DNA of 64,000 bases from Lanius collurio (GCA_020086605.1 JACBWW010000046.1:2151526-2215525), one strand, 5' to 3'; positions 1-15,700 are shown, counted from the stretch's first letter. The notes: a model not told the origin generated them from the letters alone. Made by a program: numbers and translations.

Positions 1-3000
1 ATTTTTTTTTTTTTCCCTAAGCTGATGAGAGTCCCTGTGGTTACAGACACCCCTGAAAACACCACCTGGGGATGATCCATGATCCAGTGCTTTGCTCTCT
101 GAGATTGTTGCCTTTCCCCATTCACTTCATTTAGGGATTCCACAGCCTTGGAGTTCAGCTTGAACTCCCAGCCAAAACGGAGGGGTTTGTTTCCTGCAAG
201 CCCAGCAGAAGACTCTGCAGCTGTTTTTCTTTGCTAAATCTCCCAGAAGGGATTGTTTAAAGGATTTTATGGTGCATGGTCCCCATGCTGTGCTTCAAGC
301 ATTTATCACTGGCTCCCAATAAAGGGAAAAGAAGGATGAGCCAATCTGAAAAGGGATTGCTGTTGTGTGTTCTGATTAGGGCTGGAAGAGTGGGGAGAAG
401 AGGTAGTGCTGGAACCAAAGAATAAAATCCAGAATTCCTGGAGGTTTTTTCCTATGTTTGGATTTGAATTTGTGAATTCTTTTTGGTTTTGTAGTTGCTA
501 TGCAATTAACAGAGGCACTTCAAAAGTTCAGTGATTTTTAATTGTGTACAGTTCTCACTGTCTCTGCAGAGAATCACTGTGTAGTCACAGAGAAACCAAA
601 ATGGCTCAGAAAGCAGGGTAAGGATTGCTCCAAAGTGCTTCCCAAGGATAACTGATTTCAGACTTACAAATTAGAAATTATCTTCTGGATTGCCTACTGA
701 ATATATAATAAATTGGTCTTAAAGTTTTCATGTTTCTAAAATCACCATGATTACAGCTCTTACCAACTGACTGCATGTTTGGCAAACTGCTTTATTTGTG
801 GAATTTGACTAAAATTAGCATCAAATCCTCACACATTCAGTCTAAAGGGGAAGCTGCTTCCCAGGAAGGTTCTCACATGCCAACTGCATCTCATCTGCAA
901 GTTCTTCTCAGAGTGTTTAAGGCCTGATCCACTGTGCAGTGCAGCTTCTGTAACTTGTGTTCACTGATCTGGATTTACCAGAGGTGGGTCTATAGGCTGT
1001 CTGCTCGCTGAGTGAAGGATGTCTCAGGGGCCTGGGAGGTCCCACAGAGCTCCTACTGCTTGTCATGCTGCCAACACCACTGATTCTACAGCAGTTGTGC
1101 AAAACAAGATTTTAGTTGTTTTAAAGATTTTTTTTTAATCTCAGAGTGCTAAAAGAGAAAGCAGGGAAATCCAGTCCATTATACAATGTTGTAACATGAT
1201 TAGATAAGATAAAAGAAAACAGGAAAAAATTTGTTTGCAGGAGGATTTTCAGAGAAAACAGTTGCTGAGGCGTGGGAGCACAGGAATGGGGACAGGCATT
1301 TGAGATTAAGACAATTCAAGATTATTAAAAATCATATTATTCATTTCCTGCTTTTAAAATTAACTGGCATTCTTGCCACAGAGCCCTCAAGCAGAAATTG
1401 TCTGGAGTAAAACATTCTCTGTTTATCACTTGTTAACAAAATATGCATTTAAATAATTAGAAAACACTGTCTCAAAGGAAAATGCAAACAGACATCAGAT
1501 ATCAATTAAATTTGTTGAGAGAAAAGTGAGATGATACATCCAGAGACTATTGCAAGTATTTCACTTTCTAGATATTCCTACTGCTGGAATTTCAGAGAAC
1601 TTAGAGCTGTGTTATCAGAAAAGGATGTGATGAGCTGAAGAGTTGGCAGACATGGTCAGTGTTACATCAGAGAATTTACCACGCCGAAATAAAGCTGGAT
1701 TTCCCTGTTCAATTGTCACTGAATCCATGTGTAAATCTGCACATGGGAGCAAAAGATATGCTGTGCAGGACATAAAAAGTGTCCCCTTTTAAATATGGCT
1801 GTTATCTCCCAGTGAGGGTGAGTTATGGTGTAACCAGGGGATTTCATCTAAAAGCATGAAGTCACTGTATAAGCTAAAGCACATTAAAGTCCTTCACGGT
1901 GTAAGGGCAAGCAGTAATCCCCAAAGAGTGCTTCCAAAGAGCTCCAACATCCATTACTTTACAGCAGTCTCCCTTCCATAAAAACAGATTCATAAAGTGA
2001 AATGTCATTTCTTTAGGAAATTCTTTTAAAATACATTTTAAAGGACTCAACTGCCTCACAAGTCGTGCTTTCAGCATAATTAACAAGTAACCTTATTTAG
2101 CACCTGACTATTGCAGACCTGCTGCATTAAATCCAGGTTGATACACGATTTTATGGCACCTAAATGGAAGGGTAGGGGCTGCACAGCCAGCAAATGTAGG
2201 GGCTGAAGGAAATCACTTCTGCCTGAACTCTTAGAGTCCATGTAGACCTCAATATTTTCCCAGCACCTTTGCAAAACTTCTCACAGGTTATGCCCCAGCC
2301 AACCTGTGGATGCTGTAGGAAAAAAGAGAGCTGCATCTGAAAACCATCTCACAATGATTGGGTGGATACATTACTGGAGGGAGTCTTTGTTATAATGTTT
2401 AAAAACATTTGTTCTTCTTCATCTGGGTCATATATTACCCAAAGCACAGTAAAACTATTAAATCAGGCATTTACTAAAAGGCCCTCAGAATTAGTTTAAA
2501 AATTGAGTAATTAGACCCATGCTGCTCTGGCATTACTTTTCTGATATTGCTTCCAAGTGAAGCCCAGCTTCACTGCAGCACTTTCATTAGCAGCTCCATG
2601 GAAATTAGCTGGGAAAGAATGCCGTATGTTTTCAATTATATTTTAATAGAAAGGAACAAGTTATTTTCTTGCAGGCTCTGAGGGTTAGCAGTAGAATGTG
2701 TAGCATGCATAAAACCAGCTTTGCAATCATTTTCATCTGCAGAAAATTGGGTTGCAATGATTTGTCTTTGTGAAGGGCTTATAATCAATCGGAATTTAGA
2801 TTTACATAAGATTAGAGTCATTTTTGAAAGTACCTGTAATACCAAGTACAGCCTGGCACCTTTTGATGAGCACTATTAGCTGGACTCTGTTGCTTGACTG
2901 GGAGTTGCAAAAGAGTTTAATGGGGAAGGTACTATAAAACCAATTTTACTGATGTTAATGACTGACAGCAGCTAAAAGAGCTTCCAACTTAAATCTGTTT

Positions 3001-6000
3001 ACTTTGGTACCATGTGAAGTACTGAAAGACACAGAAGTTAAATTATGTAAATGTTCAAATTTAAAGGAAATAAAAATAATAAAAAAGTCCAAGGAAAAAT
3101 AACTAAATACCCGAAATACTTGTGGGTGTACAGATGTCGAAGGGAGGTGAAATAAAGAAAAGGAAATTATACTGCAGATCAGAAAAGGTGATTTGTTTCT
3201 CTGAATTTTCTTATTTATATGCATTAAGTACCTGTTTTGTGGATTTTCTTGATTAGGTTGTGGATTTTTCCATTTCTATTGTGATTTATTCTCAGTGAAT
3301 TTATAGAACTTTGAATCATTGCTCAATGCCTTTTCTATATCCACAGTCTGTTTGCAATACAGGATGGGATTCAGAGTCAGACAACAAATGGGAAACAGTT
3401 CACATCCAGCCTATATCTGCATTAATTTTGGAGGATCTCTAACATCTCACAATGAATTCATGAAATTTACTGTCAGCACTGGGAGTGCATGAGATTCCTA
3501 CAAGCAGGGGGTGGCAGAAGAACCTGTAAATTTTGGCAGCATTGCATGCAAAGGTTCCCATCCTGCAGCTGCATCAGTTTTCTCATGGTCACGTATTTTT
3601 ACTTGCTGACACAACAAACACAAGGATCAGTGAAGCTTTAGTGGTTTCAAATTTACCTGTTGCTTTTACCACAGCATAACTCCCCCATAAAGTCACTGGA
3701 TTATTTTCTATTTCTCTGTATAGCACAAATTCAATTGTGTATCAAGAGGAGTTGACTGTAACTTGGGGGGAACTGCCTTGTGCTACCTCATTTCCCATAG
3801 TTACCACCTCTTCTCTCTCTACTCCTCTACATTAGCAATTTCTGAAATCCTTTCCAGCAGGCAGCTTCAAAAGATTAGAAATGTTTTTTTTTTTCCCTCT
3901 AAAGCAGTCAGATGGAAATACTGCCATTTAGAATGAATTGTGCATTCTCTGTCCAGGAACGGTGTCATCCCACTTGAATTAATGGTGGAGAGTGGTTGCT
4001 GTGATTACCCCGTGGCTAACAAAAGGAAAAAAGAGAGAGAAATTTGCAGCACTTACTGGGATATTTAGGGAGCTGCAGCCACTTTTTACTTCACTGTAGC
4101 CCTTGTGTCAAAACATGAGGAGATGATGAACTCTCAGCATTTAAGTGAAGATGGCACGTTTGTGGTGGCACTGACAGAGCACACCCTGACCTGGGGTAAG
4201 GGGCATCACCCAGGAAGGGTGGGGAAGGAGCATCCCCAGCCAAATTCCGTGGGAGTGGCAGAGTTTAACAGCTGCAGCATCAGCAAAGACAAAAATGATA
4301 CTTTTTGCAACTTGAAGAGGTATTAAATGTGAAAAAAAAAAGGAAGTATTAGGTGGGTCATTCACTGGAGATCAGAATCTGGTTGTTTAAAGAGGGAATC
4401 AGCAAGGCTCGCTTGCTCAAAATATTCTGATTTCAGGGCAAGAAGAAATAAATCCAAGTACTACAGAGCTTTAAAACTGAAGAAGAGTCTGACAGATAAC
4501 ATTTCACTTTTTAATTCTTTTTCATAACTTTGGTGGTTTGGGACTTACCTAAGAAGGTCTTACAGCTACCAGGTATTCTCCCTGTTTGAGAGACGTGTGT
4601 GTGTAATGCCCAACTACCCTAGATAAAGAAAAGTTTTTAAAAAGTTGTGTTTTCCAATAACAAAATTAAAATATAGATATTCATTTGCAGTTGTGCATGC
4701 ACTGACAAACAGACCCTTGTATCATAATTAAAAATTCTGTCTTATTATTTCTCTTCTGCAGTCGCTGTTGCTACTGGAAGAATTATTCCTTTACTGTGGA
4801 TTTGTATTTTGAAAAATTGCAAGTGGTTATTAGGAATGTGCTGGCTGTAAATTTGCCTCTCTTGCATGGCTTTATCAGAGAAACAAAGTCCCATTTGGAT
4901 TTTGCTGCTGCCCCATGAGCTTTTGCTCCTGTATTTGTGGGCTTCTGAGAGAGTACAAAACTCAAACAGCACTGAACTCTCATAAGAACAGCTTTTGTTA
5001 ACCTGTTCCACCTCTACTCTTAAAACAATTTGAAAATAAACAGATATTAAATCAGGTAATTATTCCATCTTGCAGTAACTTCCTTTGAGGAAATGTCATT
5101 CCCTAAAGTTATGCAAAGTGAATTTCTGCAGAGAAGTACATGCTGAAGTTTTGGGATGGATAAAGATGATTGCTGGTAATGCCCTTGTCTGGTTCCCTGT
5201 CAGCACACGAGGGTTTCAGAACCTTGCCAGGGTTTTGTTAGGTCTCCCTGTAAATAACTCAATGAATCCTTTTCCCTCATGGATTGCTGAGGAGGAATTC
5301 CACACCACAGGGAGTTGAATATACTCTTTTTGTTTAATGTCATTGAGTACATGAACTACAGGTTGTAAATATTTCCCAGCTTGGAAAAAAGTTAAAACAC
5401 TTTCACTGTTGTCATTCCACTCTTTATTCATTATCATCTGAGCATTTTGAAGGAGTTCAGTATTTTCTTTCACAATTATCTTTCCTGCTCTCACTGTATT
5501 TTTTTTTTCAGTTCCTCCCAATGCAGGGTTTGGGGTTTTTCTTTAGTTTATATAATTATTAGTTGTTCAAATACACATTTAAAAAATACTTTAAAAGTAT
5601 TGAAAAAAACTCCCCCATAATCATTCTCTGTAAGCTATGATATTATAAGTATTTCTCTCAAGGCTGTTAATTAGAACAGAAGTGCAGGCTTTTATTAATT
5701 TACATTTATATATGGGTAAATGGGAGTGCTTGGAAAAAAAACTCAAGAATTAATGAGATATCAACTATTTGGTCCTTTCTAAGTGGATATACCTTTCCTT
5801 TCATGTTTTTATTGCATAATTATTTAGTAAAAATGCTTACAGCTCAGCCCTGATAATAGAAGTAATTTGGGGAAAGTTTTAATGAAACTGAATTTCTTAA
5901 CACAGACCACAGCATTTAAAGTCTGTTTCTCTAATCTGAAGATTCTGTTTGCAGACAATGCAAATGGGACTGCAGCACAAGGGCAAAGCTGAACCTTTTG

Positions 6001-6472
6001 TGTGTGCATCAGCTTTAGTGCATGAACCATCCCAGAACAGTAACAGTGATGGGTCAGGTTTGGATTTTATATCCTCAAAACCATTATAATGCTCCTTTAA
6101 GTTTATTTTGTGGAACTGTAAAGGTATCCTGCCTTTAGGGATTTTAGTTTATGCTTGTGAGCATGTGTCATGTATTTTAATTTGTGTATGGAGCCATAAC
6201 TGAGCAAAGACTTTATTTTAAATTTGAATAGTTCTGCAATCATCACTTCCTGTGGAAGTGAATTATGAACTGTAAGTCTGACAGCAAAACTTCTTTTTTC
6301 ATGACTACAACTAATCGTTGCAGGTAATTCTGCATAAGGGAAATCTGGGGCAGTTGCAAACTTTGTAGATATTAAGAAATCCTGAACTAAATACTGTTAG
6401 AGAGAGCCCTTCTTGTGTGGCTGTGCAGTGCCTGGCCTCGCTGAGCGTGCCAGGTATCTCAGTGCCAGTGCA

Positions 6473-6526
6473 GGGCAGGTTGTCACTGCAGAGCAGGTTG
6501 TCACTGCAGAGCAGGTTGTCACTGCA
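6473..6526. repeat. Tandem repeat, 3 copies of 18 bp
   Basis: The unit GAGCAGGTTGTCACTGCA is repeated three times. The second and third copies are identical and the first differs by one base. Confidence 0.9.
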
Positions 6527-9500
6527 GTGCTCTTTACAGTGAAGCATTAGCACAGTTGTTGCTCTGAGTGACAGAGACAATGGATGGGCTTCGTTCCCAT
6601 CCCCATTGGCCTCCAGGAAACAGGAGAGCACAGAAGTGCCCTCCAGTTATTAGAGCCCTCTGATGCTTTCTGATAGATGCCCTGACAAATGGTGGTGAGC
6701 TCTGAAACCTCATTTTATCTCTACTTACATCTTGCCTTGATCCACCTAGGCAGCACTTATTTAATCCAAGAGCCAATTTTTCCTTAATATGGGGAAAACC
6801 TTTGTGTTCTTTACCCAGTTCTGGGACAGATGGTGACAGAGCGTTGCTGTTGTCCCAGTACCACCAAATCTATCAGTTCCTTCCCCATTGCTGTGAGTCC
6901 GAAATGAAGAACAGTAAATTGGTTTTGTTTCTCTCACTGTTCCTTGGTATTGGAACAGGAGTGATTTATGAACTGCAGTGCTACACCGTGGAGCAAATAC
7001 CTGTAGAAAAGTCCTTTTGGTGCTGCTGTCGTTCCTCTGGCCTGTGCCCAGGCAAAGCTGATGCTGCCCTGTCCTGCTAATGCTTAATTCTGAGAGAATC
7101 AAGCTAACTTGCTCTTTTTTAATTACTATTCCTGCATTAAATGATATAAATAAATAACAAACTGATTAATCAGCAGTCTTGAGAGTGAGGGCTTTTTGAA
7201 TCAATAGAGTGACAGTGTAAGTATTAAACCAAAGAACATGAAAATTAATATTTTATGGAAGACAATAAAATACACCTTTCTCTCCAACTTTAAACAAATT
7301 GAACAAAGACAGCAATTGCAATAAGAAGAACAAAGCAGAAAGAATCCTCATATCAGATAAAAGATCTGAAGTCTCAGTAAAAACAAAAGCTGTCATTTTA
7401 TCACAGTTGCCATCCTTTTACCAAATATTTCAGTATTTTAGCTTATGCCACCATCTACTGGTCACCTGCTCAAAGTGTTCAGCTCACTCTCCAGCAGGAC
7501 TCCATAATATTTTCACACAGATGTCTGCTCTTGACCTGAGCTTTAGGAATAAATTTTTTAGATGCCTTTTTGCATTGGCATAAAAATGGAAGTTGGATAG
7601 AGCGGCAAAAATTGCTCCTTGATTAGACAAATGCTTTTAAAGACTTCAGCAACTCATATTTCTGTGTGCAGTTTGGGACCTGGTGAGAGTCACCTGTTGC
7701 TAGAAACTTTGGTGGAAATGTTAACTTTTAATTAATGTCTTAAGCATTCATTGATGGTTCCCATGGCACTTGCTTTGTTTGTAACTTGTAGGATTATTAT
7801 TCTTTGGCATGAATTAATATATTGCATGTGTCACATCTAAAGAGCGAGGTTCTGGTGTTAACAATCTATTTTACCCTCACCACCTGCTTTTTCAATACAA
7901 CGATACAGAGAAATGCCAAAACATAGATCTTAAAATGTCAAGCCTTTAGATAAATTTTGGCAGAATTTACAATCCGTTACTGTGACTTTGGGGTCTTGGC
8001 AAGCGTTTTCACTCTCTGCATGTGAGAAATGGGATGATACAGCACCGAGCTCTGCATGACCAGGGAAGGAATTAGGTAATTCTGGTGATGTATGGATGCA
8101 TGTCTTGTAAGCCCTGAGGTTGCATTCACACATCAAACAAATATAAGAGCCTGTGAGGTGGGGTTGCTTCATCCTTTTGACTGGTGACCTAGAGAGCCTT
8201 GCTCAGCTCTGGCTGTTGCTGCCTTTCCTTTTCCTCCCTCTTCCACAGACAAAAAACCTTCTTTTCAACAGAAGTATAAGCAGGTAATCAGCCTTCTGGA
8301 AAATCTCTACCAGTGAAGCAGTTTGTCACTGTAAAATGTTAGCCAGAATGAGGCAGGAACTGTGGCAGAAATCTCCTTCCTGCCTTACCTTTTGGTGGCT
8401 TTAGCATGATCAAAGCTGTTCTTTTCCCCAGCACAAGTCCTGGGTGCTGTTTCTGTGCACAGCCTGGGACATTTGTCCTGAAGGCCCCGAGTTTGAGCAC
8501 TGGGCTTCAGTCTGAGTTCCTTTGGAGTATGTGAAACACTTCACAGCCCTGCTGAGATCAAGAGTGGGTTAAATAGCCACCACAGACAGAACCACTCTCA
8601 CTTCAGAAGACCCCCGTGAACTTAAGTCGGTGATTCATTAATGGAAATGGAAGCCTTTATTACAGACTTTAATTTCCATGCAGCTATAACCACAAATGAG
8701 TGTGTGAGAGTCCATCCCTGACTACGCCTGAGTGGCTCATCCACCTCCTGTCCCCTGGCCTGTGCCCTGGCAATTTCTGAGGTGACAGCAGCACACGTGG
8801 CACACTCCCCATCACAGTTTCTATAGTGATAACTCAGGCCTGCATGGTAATGGACACAGCCAATTAATTTCCTGTCTATCCTTTTCTCCTGGCTTAGCTT
8901 TACTAATGCCAAAACTTAATGTCAAGTAGGAAAATCTGTTTTGTCCCTCTAGCTTAGAAACAGTAGATGAGGATAAAATCGAAGACAAACATTGCCTCTC
9001 TGGAGACTTCACATATGACTGATTGCAATTTGGAAGCATATATGTTTTTAATTAAGCTCTATTTTTTCATAGACAGAACATACTCAGGCCTGCAGTGGTG
9101 AACACCCTTAGGATTTTCAGGCTGTGAATTCGACCTTAAAAGTTTATCTGATAAGAGAGGAGGACATGTTGCCTCTGTGCTGCCTTTGCCATCTTTACCT
9201 GAGGGAGAAAACAATCTGGTGTCAGGTCTTTAAAAAGCTGGAGGATATCCCTGCAGTCACACACCTCACTGGCAATTTGTCCTGTGGTGCATCACAAAGA
9301 TTTGGCACGACAATGTCCTGTCCAGCAGCAGCTCTGGGATTCTGCAGCAGGAAATCAGGCCTGGCCGATGCTGAGCCAGATTTGTAGCTAAATTGTTATT
9401 CCTTGAGAGAAGTGCTATTGCCTGCTATTTGTCACTGCTCTGGGCTGGGCCATGCATCACTCTGACAGGCGCTCTTCACAGCAGCCTGTCTGCAACGGGG

Positions 9501-9671
9501 TCGGGGAGGTGGATGGGTAATTTGTGCTTGGAAGGCCAGAAAGCAGGATAATGGGAAGGGAGGTGACTTTGAGTGGTTCTGTCCAACAGTTCATTGATCT
9601 ACTGGTGTGGATTATGATACAACACTTTCACAGGCACAGAGCTGCCAGCCCCACTTACAGTGGGTTTCATG

Positions 9672-9743
9672 AAAAAAAAAAAAAAACAAACAAAAACAAA
9701 ACAAAAACAAAAACAAAAACAAACAAAACAAAAAAAAAAAACA
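9672..9743. repeat. A-rich simple repeat, (CAAAA)n type
   Basis: Fourteen A residues are followed by alternating CAAA, CAAAA and CAAAAA units and a final A run. It could be a simple microsatellite or the degenerate tail of an old retrocopy; no retrocopy body is recognised upstream. Confidence 0.9.
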
Positions 9744-12700
9744 ACCTGATTATTCCTGACTTGAAAATAATGCCCTGGTTTTTAACTTCCTTTCCAAGAA
9801 AATTCAAGAAAACTCATTGCTGATTTTAGAAGGCTGTAGAGTTTTTTGAATCACTAGGCTAAGTCTGAGGATTTTTTTTCTGAAAAAGTCATCAGGATAT
9901 ATTGAAAAAAAAAAAGAATTTTGCTTCATAACTATGAATTTAAGCATTCACTATGGCTACAGGAATAGCAGAACCATGACAGAGTACATGGAAATGGCAT
10001 TAATGACCCTTAGCAGGAAACTGTGCTGTAAAGTTGATCAGGATCTGTGAGTCATTTGCAAATGAGTGACAGTCAATAAGACGATAATTGTTCCCTAGCA
10101 ATTTTTGAATGAAATTAGTAGTATTCACACAATTAAAGCTTTAAGTAGGCAGTTGATTAAGGAGGATCAGTTTGCAAAGCCCTTCTGTTTAAAGCAATCA
10201 GATTTGAAGAACGAAATCTTTCACCAAATGGTTGGTGGGATCATTGGACCATTTGGAGTGGCAGCAGAGGTGACTGGAACTTGCAGTTGGAAGCACTGAA
10301 ATGCATGAGAGGTTTAAAAGCTGATGGATTCTCTCCAGCCTTGCCTGGCCTGGCTGGGTTTCCACAGGACCTTCCTTTGTGTCACCTTGGCCCCAGCCCA
10401 AGGAAGCCTTGGGCAAACACTTGCCTCTCCCAAAGCCTCAGTAATTGATCTTCAGCCCTCAGGGAGGGCAGTCAGGGCACCCTGCAGTGAAATGTGGGCC
10501 TGTGAGGAGCCATCACTGCCATCCTGTGCAGGAGCAGCAGCTGGATCCTGCTCGTTCCTGGGACACTCAATGAAGCAGAAATTCACTGGCCTGGACATCA
10601 GCACAGGCAGGGCTTAACTGCTCACAAAAAACTCCTCTCATTTCTATTTCCTTTTCCCTTCTCAGGTCCCAGTATAGGCTGTGAATTTAAAATGTTACAG
10701 GTCAGAAGATGGTCTTACATGTGGACCAATATCTTTTACTGAGAGTGATTAAAATTCAGAATGATTCTTGAAGATAAAAGTAGCAAATACTTTCTGGGTT
10801 ATTTTCTACAGCTGTTTTTTTTCTTCTTTTGTTTTCATTCACTGGCTGCCACTGACATGGACTGATGTGCCAAGTTAGGCAAACAACCTTGAAACACTGG
10901 TAATGAATTTCCAAGTACATGAAGAGCGTGATCAAAAGTGTGCTATAAATATAAAGAAACATTCCATGAAGATTTTGTTTTGTCTTTCAAGCAGCATTTT
11001 GGCTCCTGGGGAAACTCTAGACAGAAGAAAAGCACAAAACCCTCAGAACCCTCAGAGAGGCTCCCAGCATGTGGGAAGGGATTGCTCAGCAGAGCAGAGC
11101 CAGGATTTTGGGGGTTGTTGTCGTGTGTCACCGCTGTGCTGGGAGCCTCGGAGCTCAGGTGTGCTCCAGCTCCACTGCCACGGGCCAGCAGGGCAGGGAC
11201 TGCACGGGGGTGTTTTATCCCTCTTTGGAGCCCTTGGATTCGCGTTTGTCTTTGCAAATCTTCTGCAGGGATGTCTTGATTAGCCCTGGGCGTGGGTTTT
11301 AAGTATGTCAGAAACACCAGAAAGTTGTTGGGAAATCCTAGAGCTTTAAGGATGCTCCCTCCGTAAGAACTGAGTGCTGGAATAATTCATTCTTATCTCT
11401 ATCGCCTGGCAAGATTTAAGATTGAAGGTAAAGATTTATTTAAAATGGGGGCGTGCACCAATGAAGCAACTTGAGAGCAGATAAAACACTTTAACAGAGT
11501 GGGCTTTAAAGCACTCTGGGGCTGCTTTCACATCTTGGTTTATTTGCACTCACCTATCTGCAGCTTAAACTTAAATCTCCTCTCAGATTTCTAGTCTTCA
11601 TAAGGGTTTTTTTTGTATTTACTTAGTGAAGTCTTGAACATTTTTCTGAAAAAGAAATAGAAAACTTTTAAATGCTGAGACGATCCCTGTCTTCCAATTT
11701 AGATTGCTCAAAGATTCAGAATTAAATTTTTAGTAATAACAAAAAGTGCTGTAATAAGCTGTCATATCATTTTAAATGTAAAGGAAAACCAAAAAAAATT
11801 ACCCAGCATATTTCACCTGGTAAAACCTTGATTTTGTTGTGTCTGAAAGTATAGGAAGTATTGAGCACATATAAATGACTTGGAGGTGCTGAGCACACAT
11901 TATACACTTACCTGTCTTGAAAAGATAACACAAAATAGTTCTTGTGTATAGGTAATGTGCTACTTTAATAATTATTAATTTCCAGAACTTCTTCTTACAG
12001 CAAAATGTCATCATAAAACTGTCAAAGAACTCCTTTATGGGATAAAGTGGGTTACCAGACTAGCTAATTTTATTACTTTTAAAGCATTAAATTAGAATCT
12101 GAATGAAAAAATATTTTGGTATTCAACTTATTTAAAGTTGCAGCGTTCTACTGGTAGCATGGCCTACAATGTGTTTTATACTTTGGCATATAAACTGCAT
12201 CAATAAATAGGCTATTAAATAAAACTTTATAAAAGCAGTATGGGCTGGCAGAAGATGGTACAGAGTAGGTGCAAAATTGATTGACAGTGGTGCCCAGTCT
12301 GTGGTTCATTGTCAAACAGCAGGACAAGCACTAATAACACGTGGCTTGAGTCCTCCTCTGCTCGTTGTTTCCCATTTCCAAGGTGCACAAGAGAATAGAA
12401 CAAAAGGTTAAATTCACAAAATTACTTTAGCAGGATTAATCAGTGAGAGAGCTGGGGAGTAATTGGCCAAATAATATTGTCCCTCTCCTCAGGAAATGAT
12501 CTGGAGATTCCCAAAAACATCCAGATAGCCTGAATTTTTATTACATCTTCTTCAGGTGAATATTGGAAATTAAATATTTTTATAGTTTTAGAATAACTCA
12601 TAGAAAGTTAAAAAGGCAAATTGTGTTACACTGAACTTTTTCAATTGTCTTCTAGGTACATTTATGCATGTGTATGTCTTTATATATTTCTATGGAGTGT

Positions 12701-15700
12701 CAGTTCACAAAACCACATTATTTGTATGTATTTTCACTTGGGACAACATAATTTAATAAATCTTTCAGAACTATTGGAATTAGAAGCAATCAAAGGTTTA
12801 ATTTTCAATATTAATGTAAATTTTTCCATTTAATTATTAGAAGTCCAGGATTAATAGTTATCCTACAAGCAGAATCACCAATCCCCAAAGGAAAATCTTC
12901 AGAAATTATTATGGAGAAATCACAGAGCATATTCTGGACAAGGGAGGTGGAATGAATTAATCTCTCTCAAACCATGGTGATCAGAAACTGCTTTATGATG
13001 CCTAAGATATATAGTAGAATGCATGCCAGAACAGGACATAAATTCCTCTGACATAAAGTTTCTGTGTTTAATGAAAATAAGCTACAGATGGATGGAAACT
13101 TCTGAATCCTCTCTCAACTCCATGCAATTCAGAGAATAGTTAGCAACAATAAATATGGAGAAAAAGTGAAGATCTTTTACTCAATTTTACACATCATTTA
13201 CTGTTCCTGCACTGGCTTCCTTTTAAAAATGGACATTTTCCAATGTCATATGCAGTGGTTTGGAGGAAAAGTTAGTTTGTGAGTTTTTGGGGCTGTTCAA
13301 AGTGAGCAGCTTGGGCAATATGGGGCCCACTAAATCCATAAGCTCCCTTCTCAAAAACAGCTGCACACTTTCCTACAGGAGAATTGATATAATTTATTTT
13401 CAGCCATATTATTTATTACAGGACACACATTGAAACCTTCTGTTTCAGAAAGCAACCAAATAAAAGAACTTAATTTTATTTGTTACATAAAGAGAAATTT
13501 ATCAATGAGGGAGAGCTTGTGCTGGAACAGAGAACCAGCAAGGCAAAATGATTTCATGGAACTTCCAGGCAGTTTTTGAGTACATGAAGTAGATTTTTGT
13601 GTCTGTTAAATCTTGTTTTCATAGGAAAAATCTTAAGGTACTTTAACTCGTGTCACAGCTGTAGTGTGGTAGCCACGCACCAGTTCTGAGTGTGCTGGAG
13701 GTGTGCTCCTAAATAGAATTCCCTATTTATAGCAGAGCTGACAGAATACCATTGGGTGGGAGGGAAAGCCAAAATTCTGACTTTTGTATGCATTTCCTCA
13801 GAGCCATAAAATGGAGGGCACCTGAGAATGCACTCCCACCAAATGAGCACCCTCTGCTTTCTCACAGCCTGCTCAGGCTGAGGGCTCAAAGGCAGCATTT
13901 GACAAAGCACCTTAAATGCATTTCCTGGCCTCTAACACCAGACATTGGGAGTATTTTAATGCTGAAATCATCTCCATTTTTAACTGCTTCATTTCTTGAT
14001 ATCAAAATGCCAGGACAAAAATAAAAGGAAGGTGTGTGGGGAAGTTCTCTTTTGATCTGGGTGCACACTGGTCCCATTTATTATGTGCTACTTTTCATAG
14101 AAATGCTTGAAGCTTTTCTGAAATGCTTTGAAATTCAACTCAGCACATTTTTATTCTTTTAAAAGTTCCAGTAATGCCAACTTTATATCTGTATCAGTAC
14201 ATACTTCATTAAATTATTGAGCAGTCTTGAAATTGAGACAAACCCTCAGCTGTGTCTGTCTCTGTGCAGAGACATGTGGGTCAATAATTAATGAAAACAA
14301 AACTGCTACTGACAGGTGGGCTTTGAAAAGCAATCTTGGCAATAAATATAAACTTCAATAGATATTTCACCATTGATTCAAAAAGTCTTTGTGAACAGCA
14401 AAAGGCATTTGCATGAGCCCAGAAGGATTTTTACACCTTGGCATTGCCAGGTTGGAAAATATATTTGCATATGACATTTATTTGAAGATTTAGAAAGCTG
14501 AGAAAGATAAAATATTCTGTTGGATTTAGTTTGCTTCTTGTTTGTTGATTAGATTTTCAGTTCTGTAGTACATTGTTGGGGAGCAGAGGTAGGAAAGTTA
14601 AAAGGGTTTTTTGCATTAATTTTTTCACCATGTTCTTCTTAAAATGGTGATGCAAGTGCTATTTAGGGTTATACTTTTCTATTGAATTGTCTTCCTGTTT
14701 AATGACCTGAACCATTTTTTTCCTCTTCCTCCTCCTATATGATTTTGCAAGTCAATTACTTTGAAAGCTGAAAGTCATATTAGTTTTCTTGCTTCAAGAA
14801 GTTTAATTTATGGTTGTTGAGGGTTTTTTTTTTAAAAAAATGAATAATCGTATGACTAAGTTGTTCATCTGAATATTTCCAAAGTACTTAATGAGTTAAT
14901 GGCAGATTTCCATTCACAGATTACATTTACACATTGTATTTACAGCAGAAAATATTGCATGATGTTCTTCTGATTTTGTTCATCAGTGTTGTTCAGAATG
15001 CCTGTCAGTATCCAGAATTTCACTTCATTTATATTCCTAACACAGGAACAGCATAACTGGATCATGGTTTTGCCTTTCATAGCAATTTCTCCACCAAAAG
15101 TTAAAGCAGTTGACTGAGTTTTGTTCAGGCAGAATTCTCAGTGCTCAGCTCAGCTGAGAGCTCAGACTGGAATTTCAAAGCCGTGGCCATTCCTGTGAAT
15201 TTACAAAAATCCACCCTGAGCTGGAAAAGCATTAGCTGAGCTCTGAGATTGGGACTGGGCTGTAATTTATGCCAGTAGAAGGTCTGCATTAGCATCAGGG
15301 AGCTGCTGCTGAGTGCTAAGGTCAGCTGTGCATTTCATACTTCAGCTGCACAGGCACAATTTTATTGCTTTTCATAGTCATGGTGCAGTGAAAAAGGTGC
15401 TTTATGATGCCACAGACAATTAATTGAGGTACATTACCTAGAAACTAAAAAGGTCACACATGGAACATAATTGACACCTAATAACCCCTATTAATGATTA
15501 CAGAAATGCAAATTAGTACTTTTCAGTTTCCAACAAGTAGCATAATTCTTCTCCAGCTTTGAATTATGTTTCCATTTGCTTACAATCTTTACTCTTTAAA
15601 ATGTTTAATTTACCTTTCCTTTTAAAGTAACCTCAGTCTACATTAAAAGTTATACTCTATATAAATTATACTATTCCTAAGAAGTCTATTAAACTGCAAT

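Noticed and set aside
9524..9823. 99-codon plus-strand frame with a Lys/Thr/Asn-rich run
   Set aside because: The run is the translated A-rich simple repeat at 9672-9743.
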